Assembly (NCBI RefSeq): GCF_916618755.1
Contig: NZ_CAKAKB010000002.1
Location: 124,001-188,000 of the forward strand
Length of the DNA stretch: 64,000 nt
Reading direction: 5' to 3'
Source: Actinotalea sp. Marseille-Q4924
GTDB lineage: Bacteria; Actinomycetota; Actinomycetes; Actinomycetales; Cellulomonadaceae
In this document: piece after piece, positions 42,220 to 51,443 of the stretch
Layout of the letters: every line of letters starts with the position of its first letter
How positions within the stretch are numbered: position 1 is the stretch's first letter
The notes under the pieces: generated by a model
Database searches by the model: none
Seen by the model: only the letters and a program-made list of their open reading frames with translations
What the model was told of the DNA's origin: nothing
Translations under genes and position numbers: made by a program

Positions 42220-45200
42220 CCGACCTCCTCCACCAGGTTCCCGAGCCCCTCGTCGGCGCCGTCGCTGGCCACCCCGTGCGCGGCCTCTGCCGCACCCAGG
42301 ACCCGCAGAGCCTCCGCCATGCCCAGCCTCGCGGCGTCCGCCTGCGCCCGCACGACGACGCCGCGGGCCTCCTCGTCGCGCCCCGCGCGCTGCAGCGCGG
42401 TCGCCAGCCAGGTGCGGGACCAGACCGCCGCCGCGGGCGCCGGCAGGGCGTCGTCCTCGGCCACGGCCCGGGTGAGCAGGGCCGTCGCGGCCGCCACGTC
42501 GCCGGTCGCCAGGTGGCACAGCGCGAGCGGCGCGGTCGCGGACCCCAGGCAGACCGCGCCGGCGCCGAGGACGACCCGGTGGCCGTCCCAGGGCTCGAGC
42601 GCGTCGCGGAGACGAGCGGCCGCCGCGGCGTCGTCGAGGAGGAAGGCAGCCTGCGCCAGGTAGCTGAGCACCGCCGACCGCGACAGGTCGTGCGGCACCT
42701 GGCTGAGCTGCTCGTCGTGCACGTCGAGGTGGACCTGCGCCTCGGCGCGCCGTCCGAGACGGGCCAGCGCCAGTGCCGGCCCGAACGCCCAGCGGACGGG
42801 GGCCTCGGCGCGCCGCGTCGCCAGCACGGGCAGCAGGTCCTCCAGGCCGCCGGTGTCCAGTGCCAGCTGGAGGCGCTGGACCGTCCAGACCAGCTCCGCG
42901 GACGCGTACCGCGCGCGGTGGGCCTCCGTCCGGAACGTCTCGGCGAGGGCGGCCGCCTCGGCGAAGCGCGCGTCGAGGAGCGCGCGCATCCCGCGCCACA
43001 TCGGCGGGTACCACCGGTGCAGCGGGCGGGCGAGGAGCTCGACCGTCCCCGTGGCGACGGCGAGCACGGCGTCGGCGCCGGCGAGGTCGCCGGACTCGAT
43101 GAGGTCGAGCAGGTGCAGGCGTGCGACGTCGAGCCGCAGCTCGAGGTCCTCGGGCCCGACGTCGGGGGCGTCGGCGCCCCCCACGGCCTCGAAGGCGCGC
43201 CGTCCGTCGCGGAGGCGCTCGGCGAGCTGGTCCGGGGCGTCCTGGGTGATGCGCAGGGCGAGCAGGGCGCGGGCGAGCGGCGCGTGGGGCAGGCCGGCCG
43301 TACCGCCGTCGGCCGCCGAGCGGTGCGGCAGGCGGTCGACCAGCTCGACGGCCCGGCGGCAGGCCTCCTGGGCGCCGCGGGTGTCGCCGGTGAAGTGCAG
43401 CGCCCGTCCGAGCAGCGAGAGCACCTGGCTGCGGCCGACCGCGTCGTCCGCAGGGACCAGCCGCTCGGCCGCGCGCAGCAGCTGGACGGAGCGGTCGTCG
43501 CGCGGCAGCCGGCTGGCGAAGATCGTCTCCTCGTACCCGACGGCGGCGGTGACGAGACCGGCGTCGTCGTCGCGGGCCAGGGCCTGCTCCGCGCCGGCCC
43601 CGAACGCCTCCAGGGCGAGGGCGAGGTCCCCGGAGCGGCGCAGCGCCTCGGCGAGGTCCAGGCGGCGGGTCAGCCGCTCGGCGCCCGTGCCGGCGGGCAG
43701 CGCGAGCGCGTGCGCCAGCAGCGACGCGGCCCGCTGGGGAGCGCTGACCATCGACGCCGCGGCGGCGCTCGCGAGCAGGGCCGCCGCGTCCCGCGCGAGG
43801 TCCACCGCCGTCGTGCCGTCGTCGAGCCCGGCGCTCGTGGCGGGCAGGACGTCGTGGGCGAGTGCGAGGTGGGTGCCGGCGAGCTCGGTGCCCAGCGCCG
43901 TGGGCAGCCCCTGGATCCAGCGGGCGAAGCGGACGTGGAGCTCCGCCCGGCGGTGCCGGCCGATCGAGCCGTACGCGGTGTCCCGGAGCAGCGCGTGGCG
44001 GTAGGTGTACGACGCGGCGCCGACGGCGTGCTCGTGCGGGCCCACGAGGAGGCCCACCCGGGTGAGCTCGTCGAGGGGCCGGGTCGCGTCCGCCACCCCG
44101 AGTGCGGGCAGGGCGCCGACGGGGAACGTCGTCCCCGGCACCGAGCCGTGCTCGACGACGGCGCGCACCGGGTCGGGCAGGGCGTCGAGCTGGCCCTGGT
44201 AGATCGCCTGCACGGTCGTCGGCAGGGCGGGGGCGCCGGCGGCGTCACCGGTGAAGCGCCACCCGCCGGGGTCGGTGCGGCGCAGCAGACCCGTCTGGAT
44301 CCACGAGCGCACGAGCTCCTCGACGAAGAGCGGGTTCCCGCCCGACGCCACGACCACCGCGTCGAGCAGCCCCTCGGGCAGGACCCCGGGGCCCAGGTAG
44401 GCCACGACGAGCTCGCGGGCGGCCTGCGCCGCGAGGGGCTCGAGCGCGAGGACGGCGACGTGCGGGGAGCCGGCCAGCGCGTCCGCGCCGAGCGGCCCCG
44501 GCCGGGCGGTGAGGACGACCCGGCGGCGCGACCCGACGGCGGGGTGCTCGAGCGCGTGGTGGAGGAACGCCTTGAGGTCGGCACCGGCGAGGTGGAGGTC
44601 CTCCACCACCCAGACGGCGTGCGGGGCGGCGGCGTCGAGCGCGGACGTCCAGGCCTCGTAGAGCTCGGCCGGTGTCGCGTCGAGGGGGTCGCCGTCGACG
44701 ACCGCCCGGACGAGCTCGGCGACCCGGCGGGCGTGGGCCGGGTCCTCCTCGGTGAGCGCCGCGGTGAAGGCGTCCGCCACCCGGGCGGCGTCGTCGGGGT
44801 GGTCGGCGCCGCCGGTCGCCCTCGATGCCGTCCATGCCGCGAGCAGCAGGTCCGCGACCACGTCGTACCCGCGACCCGGGGCCAGGCCCACACGGACCGT
44901 CCAGCAGGGCCGGCCCTGCGCCTGGAGCCGCTCGGCGAGCTCGGTGACCAGGCGCGTCTTGCCCGTCCCGGGTGGTGCGAGCACGAGCGCGGCGCGGGCG
45001 TCGCCGGCCGGGTCGCCGCCGGCCGGCTCGAGGAGGTCCAGGAGGCGGGCCATCTCGTCCTCGCGGCCGAGGAGCGGCGCCGTCAGCCCGTGCCGGCGCA
45101 GGCCGTGCCTGTGGGAGCCCAGCCGGCGGCCGTCCTGCCGGTGGGCGCCCTGCCGGTCGGCCCCGGCGAGCCAGGTCGGGACCGGCGCGGCCTTGCCCTT

Positions 45201-45704
45201 GAGGTGCCGCTCGCCGGCCGGGACGAGCTCGACGTCGTCCTCGACCGCCAGCGCCGTGTGCGGGCCGACGAGGACCTGACCGGGCTCCGCGCCGGCCTGG
45301 AGCCGCGCGGCCGTGTTGACGGTGTCGCCGGTGACGCGCCAGCCGGCGCCCAGCCGCGTCACGACGACGACGCCCGTGTCCACGCCGACCCGGACGCTGA
45401 GCGCGCCCGCCATGCCGAGCTCCTGGCCGAGCCGGTCGACAGCCTCGACGAGGCCGCGCCCCGCGCGTACGGCCCGCAAGGCGTCGTCGTCGGCGGCCCG
45501 GGTCGTGCCGAAGGTGGCCATGACCGCGTCGCCGATGAACTTCTCCACGAGGCCGCCCTCGGCCGCCACCGCCTGCTCGGCGAGCGAGAAGTACGCCTCC
45601 TGGACGCGCGCGACGTCCTCCGGGTCGAGGCGCTCGGACAGGCCGGTGAAGTCCGCGAGGTCGGCGAACAGGACCGTGACGACGCGCCGGTCGACGGAGG
45701 GCAC
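42216..45704 (-). CDS. Class III adenylyl cyclase fused to AAA ATPase and TPR region
   Basis: A 1162-residue multidomain signalling protein. Residues ~5-180 are a class III cyclase: metal Asp in VLFADLADFTGLSERL and GDAVMATFG, Lys in EKFIGD, and WRVTGDTVNTAARLQ with the catalytic Asn/Arg, so it should make cAMP. Residues ~210-560 are an AAA_16/STAND ATPase (LLGREDEMARLLDLL; Walker A LAPPGTGKTRLV; acidic VVEDLHLAGADLKAF). The last ~550 residues are Ala/Leu/Arg-rich helical repeats, probably TPRs. There is no membrane segment. A cyclic-nucleotide-binding gene starts 89 bases away, divergently. Confidence 0.9.
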   Translation of the reverse strand: MPSVDRRVVTVLFADLADFTGLSERLDPEDVARVQEAYFSLAEQAVAAEGGLVEKFIGDAVMATFGTTRAADDDALRAVRAGRGLVEAVDRLGQELGMAGALSVRVGVDTGVVVVTRLGAGWRVTGDTVNTAARLQAGAEPGQVLVGPHTALAVEDDVELVPAGERHLKGKAAPVPTWLAGADRQGAHRQDGRRLGSHRHGLRRHGLTAPLLGREDEMARLLDLLEPAGGDPAGDARAALVLAPPGTGKTRLVTELAERLQAQGRPCWTVRVGLAPGRGYDVVADLLLAAWTASRATGGADHPDDAARVADAFTAALTEEDPAHARRVAELVRAVVDGDPLDATPAELYEAWTSALDAAAPHAVWVVEDLHLAGADLKAFLHHALEHPAVGSRRRVVLTARPGPLGADALAGSPHVAVLALEPLAAQAARELVVAYLGPGVLPEGLLDAVVVASGGNPLFVEELVRSWIQTGLLRRTDPGGWRFTGDAAGAPALPTTVQAIYQGQLDALPDPVRAVVEHGSVPGTTFPVGALPALGVADATRPLDELTRVGLLVGPHEHAVGAASYTYRHALLRDTAYGSIGRHRRAELHVRFARWIQGLPTALGTELAGTHLALAHDVLPATSAGLDDGTTAVDLARDAAALLASAAAASMVSAPQRAASLLAHALALPAGTGAERLTRRLDLAEALRRSGDLALALEAFGAGAEQALARDDDAGLVTAAVGYEETIFASRLPRDDRSVQLLRAAERLVPADDAVGRSQVLSLLGRALHFTGDTRGAQEACRRAVELVDRLPHRSAADGGTAGLPHAPLARALLALRITQDAPDQLAERLRDGRRAFEAVGGADAPDVGPEDLELRLDVARLHLLDLIESGDLAGADAVLAVATGTVELLARPLHRWYPPMWRGMRALLDARFAEAAALAETFRTEAHRARYASAELVWTVQRLQLALDTGGLEDLLPVLATRRAEAPVRWAFGPALALARLGRRAEAQVHLDVHDEQLSQVPHDLSRSAVLSYLAQAAFLLDDAAAAARLRDALEPWDGHRVVLGAGAVCLGSATAPLALCHLATGDVAAATALLTRAVAEDDALPAPAAAVWSRTWLATALQRAGRDEEARGVVVRAQADAARLGMAEALRVLGAAEAAHGVASDGADEGLGNLVEEVG

Positions 45705-45792
45705 GTCGGGAGGCTAGACCTCTGCGCGCCGTACTAGCGTGCGCCGTGAGGGTGGTTCGGCCGGAATCACCCCCTGGCCTGCGGGGGCGACG

Positions 45793-46794
45793 GTGCCGTC
45801 GATCACGTCCGTGTCCTGGATCCCGTCCGAGCTCGTCACGGGCGTGCTCCGCGTGCCCTTCGACCTCGGCCTGACCCACTACGACGACCCGCCGCCGGAC
45901 CGGATCGCGCCGGGGGACCTGGCGACGCTGCGCCGCGCCGGACGGTTCCGGTTCGTGAACCGCGTCGAGGCGTCCGCGCGCGTCGAGGACGGTCGCGTCG
46001 TCGGCGTGGACCTCGGCGAGGACTGCGGCGGGACGATCGGGCTGACCAACCTCCTCGGGGGCGCGGTGCGCTTCCCGGCGGTCGCCATGCCGGACCTGCG
46101 GACGGTCGAGGTGGCCGACGACGGCGCGCGCGCGGTCGTGCGGCAGACGGCGGGCGGGCGGGCGCCGTTGCCGGCGCCGCGGCTGGTCAACGGGCGGCCA
46201 CGCCTCGTCGCGCCGCTGGTCTGGACGACCCTGGAGCTGGAGCTCCGAGCGGACGGCACGTCCGCGGCGTCCGTGACCGGTGCGAGCGCGTTCCCGCGGC
46301 ACTGGGTCTACGACGACGAGGGCGCGCTCGTGGAGAAGGTGGCCACGACCGGCTTCGACGCGTGGCTGCACACGATGGAGGCGACGGCGACGCCCTGGCG
46401 CGGCCAGGACGCGTCCGCCGTCGTCACGCCCGTCGAGACCGAGCTCGAGCGGCGGCTGTCCCGCCAGGTCATGGGCGAGCTCAAGGCGCAGCGGCGCGTG
46501 CGCAGCCTCGAGGCCGGTGAGGAGCTGTTCCGGCAGGGCGACGCCGGCTCGGACGTCGCGCTGCTGCTGGACGGCGTCGTCGAGGTGGTGCGTGACGGCC
46601 GGTTCCTCGTCGAGATCGGGCCCGGCGCGGTGCTGGGGGAGCGGGCGCTGCTGGAGGGCGCCCGGACGGCGACGGTGCGGGCGGTGACGCCGCTGACGGT
46701 CGCGCTCGTGGACGGCAGCACGCTCGCCCGCGAGGACCTCGAGGTGCTGGTCACGGGGCACCGCCGGGAGGACGAGGCGCCCGAGGGTCGGTGA
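45793..46794 (+). CDS. Cyclic-nucleotide-binding domain protein with uncharacterised N-terminal domain
   Basis: A 333-residue protein; GTG 45793 is the likely start but an upstream ATG (45739) is open. Residues ~1-205 are an unrecognised domain (SWIPSELVTGVLRVPFDLGLTHYD ... FPRHWVYDDEGALVEKVA). Residues ~210-320 are a cNMP-binding beta-roll: RRVRSLEAGEELFRQGDAGSDV and LVEIGPGAVLGERALLEGARTATVRA, in which the phosphate-binding cassette GERALLEGARTATV keeps the Glu and Arg that contact cAMP. It lacks a helix-turn-helix. Divergence from the cyclase gene suggests it reads the cAMP made there; this is inference. Confidence 0.85.
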   Translation: MPSITSVSWIPSELVTGVLRVPFDLGLTHYDDPPPDRIAPGDLATLRRAGRFRFVNRVEASARVEDGRVVGVDLGEDCGGTIGLTNLLGGAVRFPAVAMPDLRTVEVADDGARAVVRQTAGGRAPLPAPRLVNGRPRLVAPLVWTTLELELRADGTSAASVTGASAFPRHWVYDDEGALVEKVATTGFDAWLHTMEATATPWRGQDASAVVTPVETELERRLSRQVMGELKAQRRVRSLEAGEELFRQGDAGSDVALLLDGVVEVVRDGRFLVEIGPGAVLGERALLEGARTATVRAVTPLTVALVDGSTLAREDLEVLVTGHRREDEAPEGR

Positions 46795-46834
46795 GCACCG
46801 CGGGACGAGCCGCCGTGTCGGCGAGACTGGCGCG

Positions 46835-48141
46835 ATGAGCCCGTCGTCCGTGCGCCCCCTCGTCCACCTCGCCCCGCGTGCCGGCTGGGTCAACGACCCG
46901 CTGGGGCTGACATGGCACGACGGGCGCTACCACCTGTTCTTCCAGCACGTGCCCGACAGCACCGACTGGCAGCTGCACTGCCACTGGGGGCACGCCACGA
47001 GCGACGACCTCCTGCACTGGGACGAGCACGAGCCGGTGCTCCTGCCGGGCGACGGCGACGACGGGGTGTGGTCCGGCAGCATCGCCGTCCCGCAGGACGG
47101 CGGCCCGGCCGCGCTGTTCTACACGAGCGTGTCCCAGGAGGCCGGGCTGGGCATCGGCCGCAACCGCGTGGCGCGGCCGGTGGACGACACGTGGTCGCGG
47201 TGGGAGAAGGGGCCGGTGGTGGCCGACCTGCCGCCGGAGTTCGCCCCGGAGGACGTCGAGGCGTACCGCGACCGTGGGTCGTCCGCGAGGGCGACGCGTG
47301 GTGGATGGTCGTCGGCGGCGGGCTGCGGGACGAGCGCGGGGGGACGGCCACCGCGTGGGTGTACCGCTCGACGGACCTGGAGGCGTGGGCCTACCACGGG
47401 CTCCTCACGACCCGGCACACCACCCAGACGGACGGGGAGTGGAGCGGCCCGGCCTGGGAGTGCCCCCAGCTGTTCCCCCTCGACGGGCGGTGGGTGCTCA
47501 CCCTCTCCGCGTGGGAGCCGGACCACCCGCACCACGCGGTCTACGCGGTCGGGGACTTCACCGACGGCCGGTTCACCGCGCAGCGGTGGTCCCGGCTGAC
47601 GTTCGGCCCGTCGTACTACGCCGGGTCGGCGTTCGCCGACCGGGAGGGTCGCCGCGGGCTGATCCACTGGATGCGGCAGGTCGCCGGCGACGGCTGGGCC
47701 GGCGCGCACAGCGTCCCGCACCTGCTCCGGCTGGAGGGCGACGCCGTGGTCTGCGAGCCGCACCCGGCGGTCGCCGCCGCACGCACCGGTGCGCTCGGAG
47801 AGGCGACGGACGGGCACGACGTCGCGGCGCCGTCGTCGGCGGTGGACGTCGAGTGGGACGCGGGTGAGCGGTCGGCGCTGCGGGTCGCGGCGGACGACGA
47901 CCGCGACGCGGTCGTCCCGGTCGTCGTGCTGGAGGCCGACGGCGGGCTGCTCGTGGCGCGCCTGGGCGACGAGCGGTGGGAGATGCCGCGGGGCACCGGC
48001 CCGGTGCGCGTGGTCGTCGACGGGCCGACGTGCGAGGTGTTCACCACGGCGGGCGTCATGGGCCTCGCCGTCGCCGCCGGCCCGGCGCTGCGGGTCGCGG
48101 TGGAGGGCGACGGCGGGGCGCGGGTGTTCGGCCTCTCCTGA
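46835..48141 (+). pseudogene. GH32 beta-fructosidase (sucrose-6-phosphate hydrolase-like), one-base frameshift
   Basis: Two overlapping frames together encode one ~435-residue GH32 enzyme. Frame 1 (from ATG 46835) has the nucleophile region WVNDPLGLTWHDGRYHLFFQ and runs to YRD. At ~47272 the reading must move to a second frame continuing PWVVREGDAWWMVVGGG, then GPAWECPQLF (acid/base Glu) and the C-terminal beta-sandwich up to the stop at 48141. The break lies exactly inside the RDP motif (CGCGACCGTGGG): one extra C would restore RDPWVV. Everything else is intact, so this is either a very recent inactivation or a sequencing error in a C run. Confidence 0.88.
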
Positions 48142-48171
48142 GAGCAACGGCGCCTCGCCGGGCTGCGCGCG

Positions 48172-48200
48172 TTGACGGTAAACCTGAAATCTGTTTCACT
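48172..48200 (+). promoter_or_regulatory. Promoter with TGAAA-N4-TTTCA palindrome before the Mn riboswitch
   Basis: TTGACG (48172-48177), 17 bases and TTCACT (48195-48200) are a plausible promoter. TGAAATCTGTTTCA (48185-48198) is a perfect inverted repeat across the spacer and -10, where a repressor could bind. Confidence 0.45.
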
Positions 48201-48227
48201 ACTCCGGTTGCAGCCATGAGCTGCGCT

Positions 48228-48339
48228 GGAGGGGAGTATCCCGCCGCGCGGACGTCGTCACCACAGCCCGTCGGATGCGGGCTCGGCGCCGCGGGCCGCC
48301 TGGGTCCTGTCGGGACCGGGAGGTCGGGAGAGACCTCCG
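48228..48339 (+). promoter_or_regulatory. yybP-ykoY manganese riboswitch
   Basis: The 5' block GGAGGGGAGTATCCCG, the central CGTCGTCACCACAG and the 3' block GTCGGGAGAGACCTCCGG follow the order and spacing of the Mn(II)-sensing yybP-ykoY RNA, whose GGGGAGTA and GAGAGACC loops bind the metal. The helix of GGGACCGGGAGGTC-type sequence closes near 48339, 10 bases before the ribosome site. This RNA class commonly controls TerC/Alx and other Mn exporters, as here. Confidence 0.87.
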
Positions 48340-48361
48340 GTCATCGACCGGAAGGGTCCTT

Positions 48362-49450
48362 GTGGACGTCTCCCTGTGGGTCTGGTTCGCCGTGCTCGGC
48401 GCCATCCTCGTCATGCTCGCCGTCGACCTCGTCGCGCACCGGCAGGCGCACGTCATCGCGGTACGCGAGGCCGCGATCTGGTCGGCCGTCTGGGTCGCCC
48501 TCGGTGTGGCGTTCGGCGCGATCGTCTGGCAGGTCTGGGGTTCCGAGGCCGGCCAGCAGTACTTCGCCGGCTACCTGATCGAGAAGTCGCTCGCCGTCGA
48601 CAACGTCTTCGTCTGGGCGATCATCTTCACCTACTTCGCGGTGCCGAGGGAGTACCAGCACCGCGTCCTGTTCCTCGGCGTGCTGGGCGCCCTGGTCTTC
48701 CGCGGCGCGTTCATCGCGGCGGGGTCAGTGCTCATCGCGAGCTTCGGCTGGATCCTCTACCTGTTCGCCGCGTTCCTGCTGTGGACCGGCTACCGGATGA
48801 TCCGGCAGCGCAACGAGCACCTCGACCCCGAGAAGTCGCGTGCGCTGCGGCTCTTCCGCCGCTGGGTGCCCATGACCGACGCGTACCACGGGCAGCGCTT
48901 CCTCGTCCGCAAGGCGGGTGTCGTCGTCGCCACGCCGCTGCTCGCGGTGCTCGTGCTCGTCGAGGTGACGGACATCGTCTTCGCCGTCGACTCGATCCCG
49001 GCGATCTTCGCGGTGACGAGCGAGCCCTTCCTCGTCTTCACCGCCAACGCCTTCGCGATCCTCGGCCTGCGGGCGATGTACTTCCTGCTCGCGGACCTCA
49101 TCCACCGGTTCGTGTACCTGAAGATCGGCCTGGCGCTGGTCCTCATCTGGGTCGGCATCAAGATGATGCTCAAGATCGACCTCTTCTACATCCCGACGAC
49201 GGTGTCCCTGGCCGTCGTGGCCACGATCATCGGCGTCTCGATCGTCGCGAGCCTGCGGGCGACGCGGGGTCAGGGCCGCAAGGCCCTCGAGGCGCCGACG
49301 ACGCCCCCGTTCCGGCTGGCGACGGAGGAGGAGATGGCTGCGGTGGAGCCGGTGTGGCGGCGCCGGGGCCGCGAGACCGACCGCGGTCGGGACGACGACG
49401 CCGCCGGCGGCGGCGGCGCGGGGCGCGTACCGGTCCGCTCGAGCAGCTGA
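48362..49450 (+). CDS. TerC/Alx-family integral membrane protein (probable Mn(II) exporter)
   Basis: A 362-residue membrane protein with about 9 segments. GTG 48362 follows GGAAGGG by 5 bases and the riboswitch. Family motifs: YLIEKSLAVDNVFVWAIIF (~69) and VLVEVTDIVFAVDSIPAIFA (~200), whose Asp/Glu residues are the proposed metal path, plus TANAFAILGLRAMYFLL. The C-terminal ~50 residues are hydrophilic and Arg/Gly-rich. Alx/TerC proteins export manganese or load it into secreted enzymes; control by a Mn riboswitch supports that role. Confidence 0.93.
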   Translation: MDVSLWVWFAVLGAILVMLAVDLVAHRQAHVIAVREAAIWSAVWVALGVAFGAIVWQVWGSEAGQQYFAGYLIEKSLAVDNVFVWAIIFTYFAVPREYQHRVLFLGVLGALVFRGAFIAAGSVLIASFGWILYLFAAFLLWTGYRMIRQRNEHLDPEKSRALRLFRRWVPMTDAYHGQRFLVRKAGVVVATPLLAVLVLVEVTDIVFAVDSIPAIFAVTSEPFLVFTANAFAILGLRAMYFLLADLIHRFVYLKIGLALVLIWVGIKMMLKIDLFYIPTTVSLAVVATIIGVSIVASLRATRGQGRKALEAPTTPPFRLATEEEMAAVEPVWRRRGRETDRGRDDDAAGGGGAGRVPVRSSS

Positions 49451-49466
49451 CCCGACGCGACGGGGA

Positions 49467-49498
49467 GGGCCCCGCGGACCTGGTGGTCCGCGGGGCCC
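49467..49498. terminator. Terminator hairpin after the TerC gene
   Basis: GGGCCCCGCGGACC pairs perfectly with GGTCCGCGGGGCCC around a TGGT loop, 17 bases after the stop. Confidence 0.8.
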
Positions 49499-49638
49499 GG
49501 TCGTGTCCGGCGGAGGTGCCAGCCGGGATGGGCCTGTCTGATCCGCCTGGTTGGCCTGCCCGCCGGGCCGGGAGCGCCGTCGTCGACGTAGCGTGGGCGG
49601 TGCCGAGTGCAGCGGCCCGACGGCGGAGGAGAGGTGCG

Positions 49639-50169
49639 ATGGAGGTCTCCGACGTCCTGGTGGACGCGTTCGGCCGGGTGAACGAGGTGGTCCACGGCGT
49701 CCTCGCCGACGTCGACGAAGCCCTGCTCACGACGACGCCCGGTGGCACGGACGGCACCGTGAACTCGGTGGCCTGGCTCGTGTGGCACCTCACGCGCGTC
49801 CAGGACGACCACGTCGCCGACGCGTTCGGTGGCGAGCAGGTGTGGGTCGCGGGCGGGTGGGCGCAGCGGCTCGGGCTGCCGCTGCCCGTGGCCGACACGG
49901 GGTACGGGCACGGCCCCGAGGAGGTGGCGGCCGTCGTCGCCCCGGTTGCGCTGCTGCTGGGCTACCACGACGCGGTGCACGCCCAGACGCTGCGGCACCT
50001 GCGCGGCGTCGACGCCGCGGCGCTCGACCGCGTCGTCGACCGGGCGTGGGACCCGCCCGTGACGCTGGGCGTCCGTCTCGTCAGCGTGGTCGCCGACGAC
50101 CTGCAGCACGCCGGCCAGGCGGCGTACGTCCGAGGTCTGCTGGAGCAGGGGTACGCCGGCCCCGAGTGA
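49639..50169 (+). CDS. DinB/DUF664-family protein (mycothiol transferase-like)
   Basis: A 176-residue four-helix protein. ATG 49639 follows GGAGAGG. Putative metal-site His residues are in NSVAWLVWHLTRVQDDHVAD (~50), LLGYHDAVHAQTLRHL (~112) and VADDLQHAGQAAYVRGL near the end, the three-His arrangement of DinB-like mycothiol transferases in actinobacteria. It has its own short upstream region after the TerC terminator. The substrate is unknown. Confidence 0.87.
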   Translation: MEVSDVLVDAFGRVNEVVHGVLADVDEALLTTTPGGTDGTVNSVAWLVWHLTRVQDDHVADAFGGEQVWVAGGWAQRLGLPLPVADTGYGHGPEEVAAVVAPVALLLGYHDAVHAQTLRHLRGVDAAALDRVVDRAWDPPVTLGVRLVSVVADDLQHAGQAAYVRGLLEQGYAGPE

Positions 50170-50303
50170 GCGGCTCGACAGGGGAGCGCCCCCAGGGCGC
50201 GCTGCGGCGTCGTCGTCGGCCCGGCGGAATATCGCGGAGGGCTGGCGCCTTCACACCGTCAGATGGTTGAATGTTGTACCAACGGAGCGACGGGAGTGCC
50301 CTC

Positions 50304-51443
50304 ATGCAGTTCGGAGTCTTCTCGGTCGGCGACATCACGCGCGACCCCACCACCGGCCGGATCCCGACCGAGCACGAGCGCATCCAGGCGATGGTCGCCA
50401 TCGCGAGGAAGACGGAGGAGGTCGGCCTCGACGTCTTCGCGTCCGGGCAGCACCACAACCCGCCCTTCGTGACCTCGGCGCCGACGACGCTCCTGGCGTA
50501 CGTCGCTGCGCAGACCGAGCGGATCGTCCTGAGCACGGCCACGACGCTCATCACGACGACGGACCCCGTGCGCATCGCCGAGGACTACGCGATGCTCCAG
50601 CACCTGTCCGGCGGGCGCGTCGACCTCATGATGGGCCGCGGCAACACCGGGCCCGTGTACCCGTGGTTCGGCCAGGACATCCGCAACGGCGTCCCGCTGG
50701 CCGTCGAGAACTACGCGTTGCTGCACCGGCTGTGGCGCGAGGACGTCGTCAGCTGGGAGGGCCGGTTCCGGACCCCGCTGCAGTCCTTCACCTCCACGCC
50801 GCGGCCGCTGGACGGCGTGGCGCCGTTCGTGTGGCACGGGTCGATCCGCACCCCCGAGATCGCCGAGCAGGCCGCCTACTACGGCGACGGCTTCTTCCAC
50901 AACAACATCTTCTGGCCCATCCACCACACCCGGCAGATGGTCCGGCTGTACCGCCAGCGCTTCGAGCACTACGGGCACGGCAGCGCCGACCAGGCGATCG
51001 TCGGGCTGGGCGGCCAGGTGTTCATGCGGCCGAACAGCCAGGACGCGGTGCGCGAGTTCCGGCCCTACTTCGACGTCGCGCCGGTGTACGGCCACGGGCC
51101 GTCGCTGGAGGAGTTCACCGAGATGACGCCGCTGACCGTGGGCAGCCCGCAGCAGGTCATCGACCGGTACGCGGCCATGCGCGACGAGGTCGGGGACTAC
51201 CAGCGCCAGCTCTTCCTCATCGACCACGCCGGCCTGCCGCTGGAGGTCGTCCTCGAGCAGATCGAGATCCTCGGCACCGAGGTCGTGCCGGTGCTGCGTC
51301 GCGAGCTGGCCGTCGGCCGTCCGGCGCACGTCCCTGACGCACCGACGCACGCGTCGCTCGTCGCGGAGGCGGGCGGCCCGCGGGACGTCACGGTGTACGC
51401 CGTCGACGGCGTCACCGGTCGCCGGGCGGAGGCCGTCGCGTGA
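50304..51443 (+). CDS. Luciferase-like flavin-dependent monooxygenase (CE1758-type)
   Basis: A 379-residue LLM-class protein. ATG 50304 has GGGAG 8 bases upstream; the frame upstream is open but lacks a ribosome site. It has a TIM-barrel pattern with EEVGLDVFASGQHHNPPF (~36), TTLITTTDPVRIAEDYAMLQHLSGGRVDLMMGRG (the central flavin-binding stretch) and a C-terminal EQIEILGTEVVPVLRRE. Its stop overlaps the start of a flavin reductase. LLM proteins with an adjacent dedicated FMN reductase are known as a CE1758/CE1759-type pair; the oxidised substrate is not known. Confidence 0.87.
   Translation: MQFGVFSVGDITRDPTTGRIPTEHERIQAMVAIARKTEEVGLDVFASGQHHNPPFVTSAPTTLLAYVAAQTERIVLSTATTLITTTDPVRIAEDYAMLQHLSGGRVDLMMGRGNTGPVYPWFGQDIRNGVPLAVENYALLHRLWREDVVSWEGRFRTPLQSFTSTPRPLDGVAPFVWHGSIRTPEIAEQAAYYGDGFFHNNIFWPIHHTRQMVRLYRQRFEHYGHGSADQAIVGLGGQVFMRPNSQDAVREFRPYFDVAPVYGHGPSLEEFTEMTPLTVGSPQQVIDRYAAMRDEVGDYQRQLFLIDHAGLPLEVVLEQIEILGTEVVPVLRRELAVGRPAHVPDAPTHASLVAEAGGPRDVTVYAVDGVTGRRAEAVA

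Noticed and set aside
46835-48141. Programmed frameshifting in the GH32 gene
   Set aside because: No slippery heptamer, stop-proximal site or downstream pseudoknot was recognised; a lost C in a C run is simpler.
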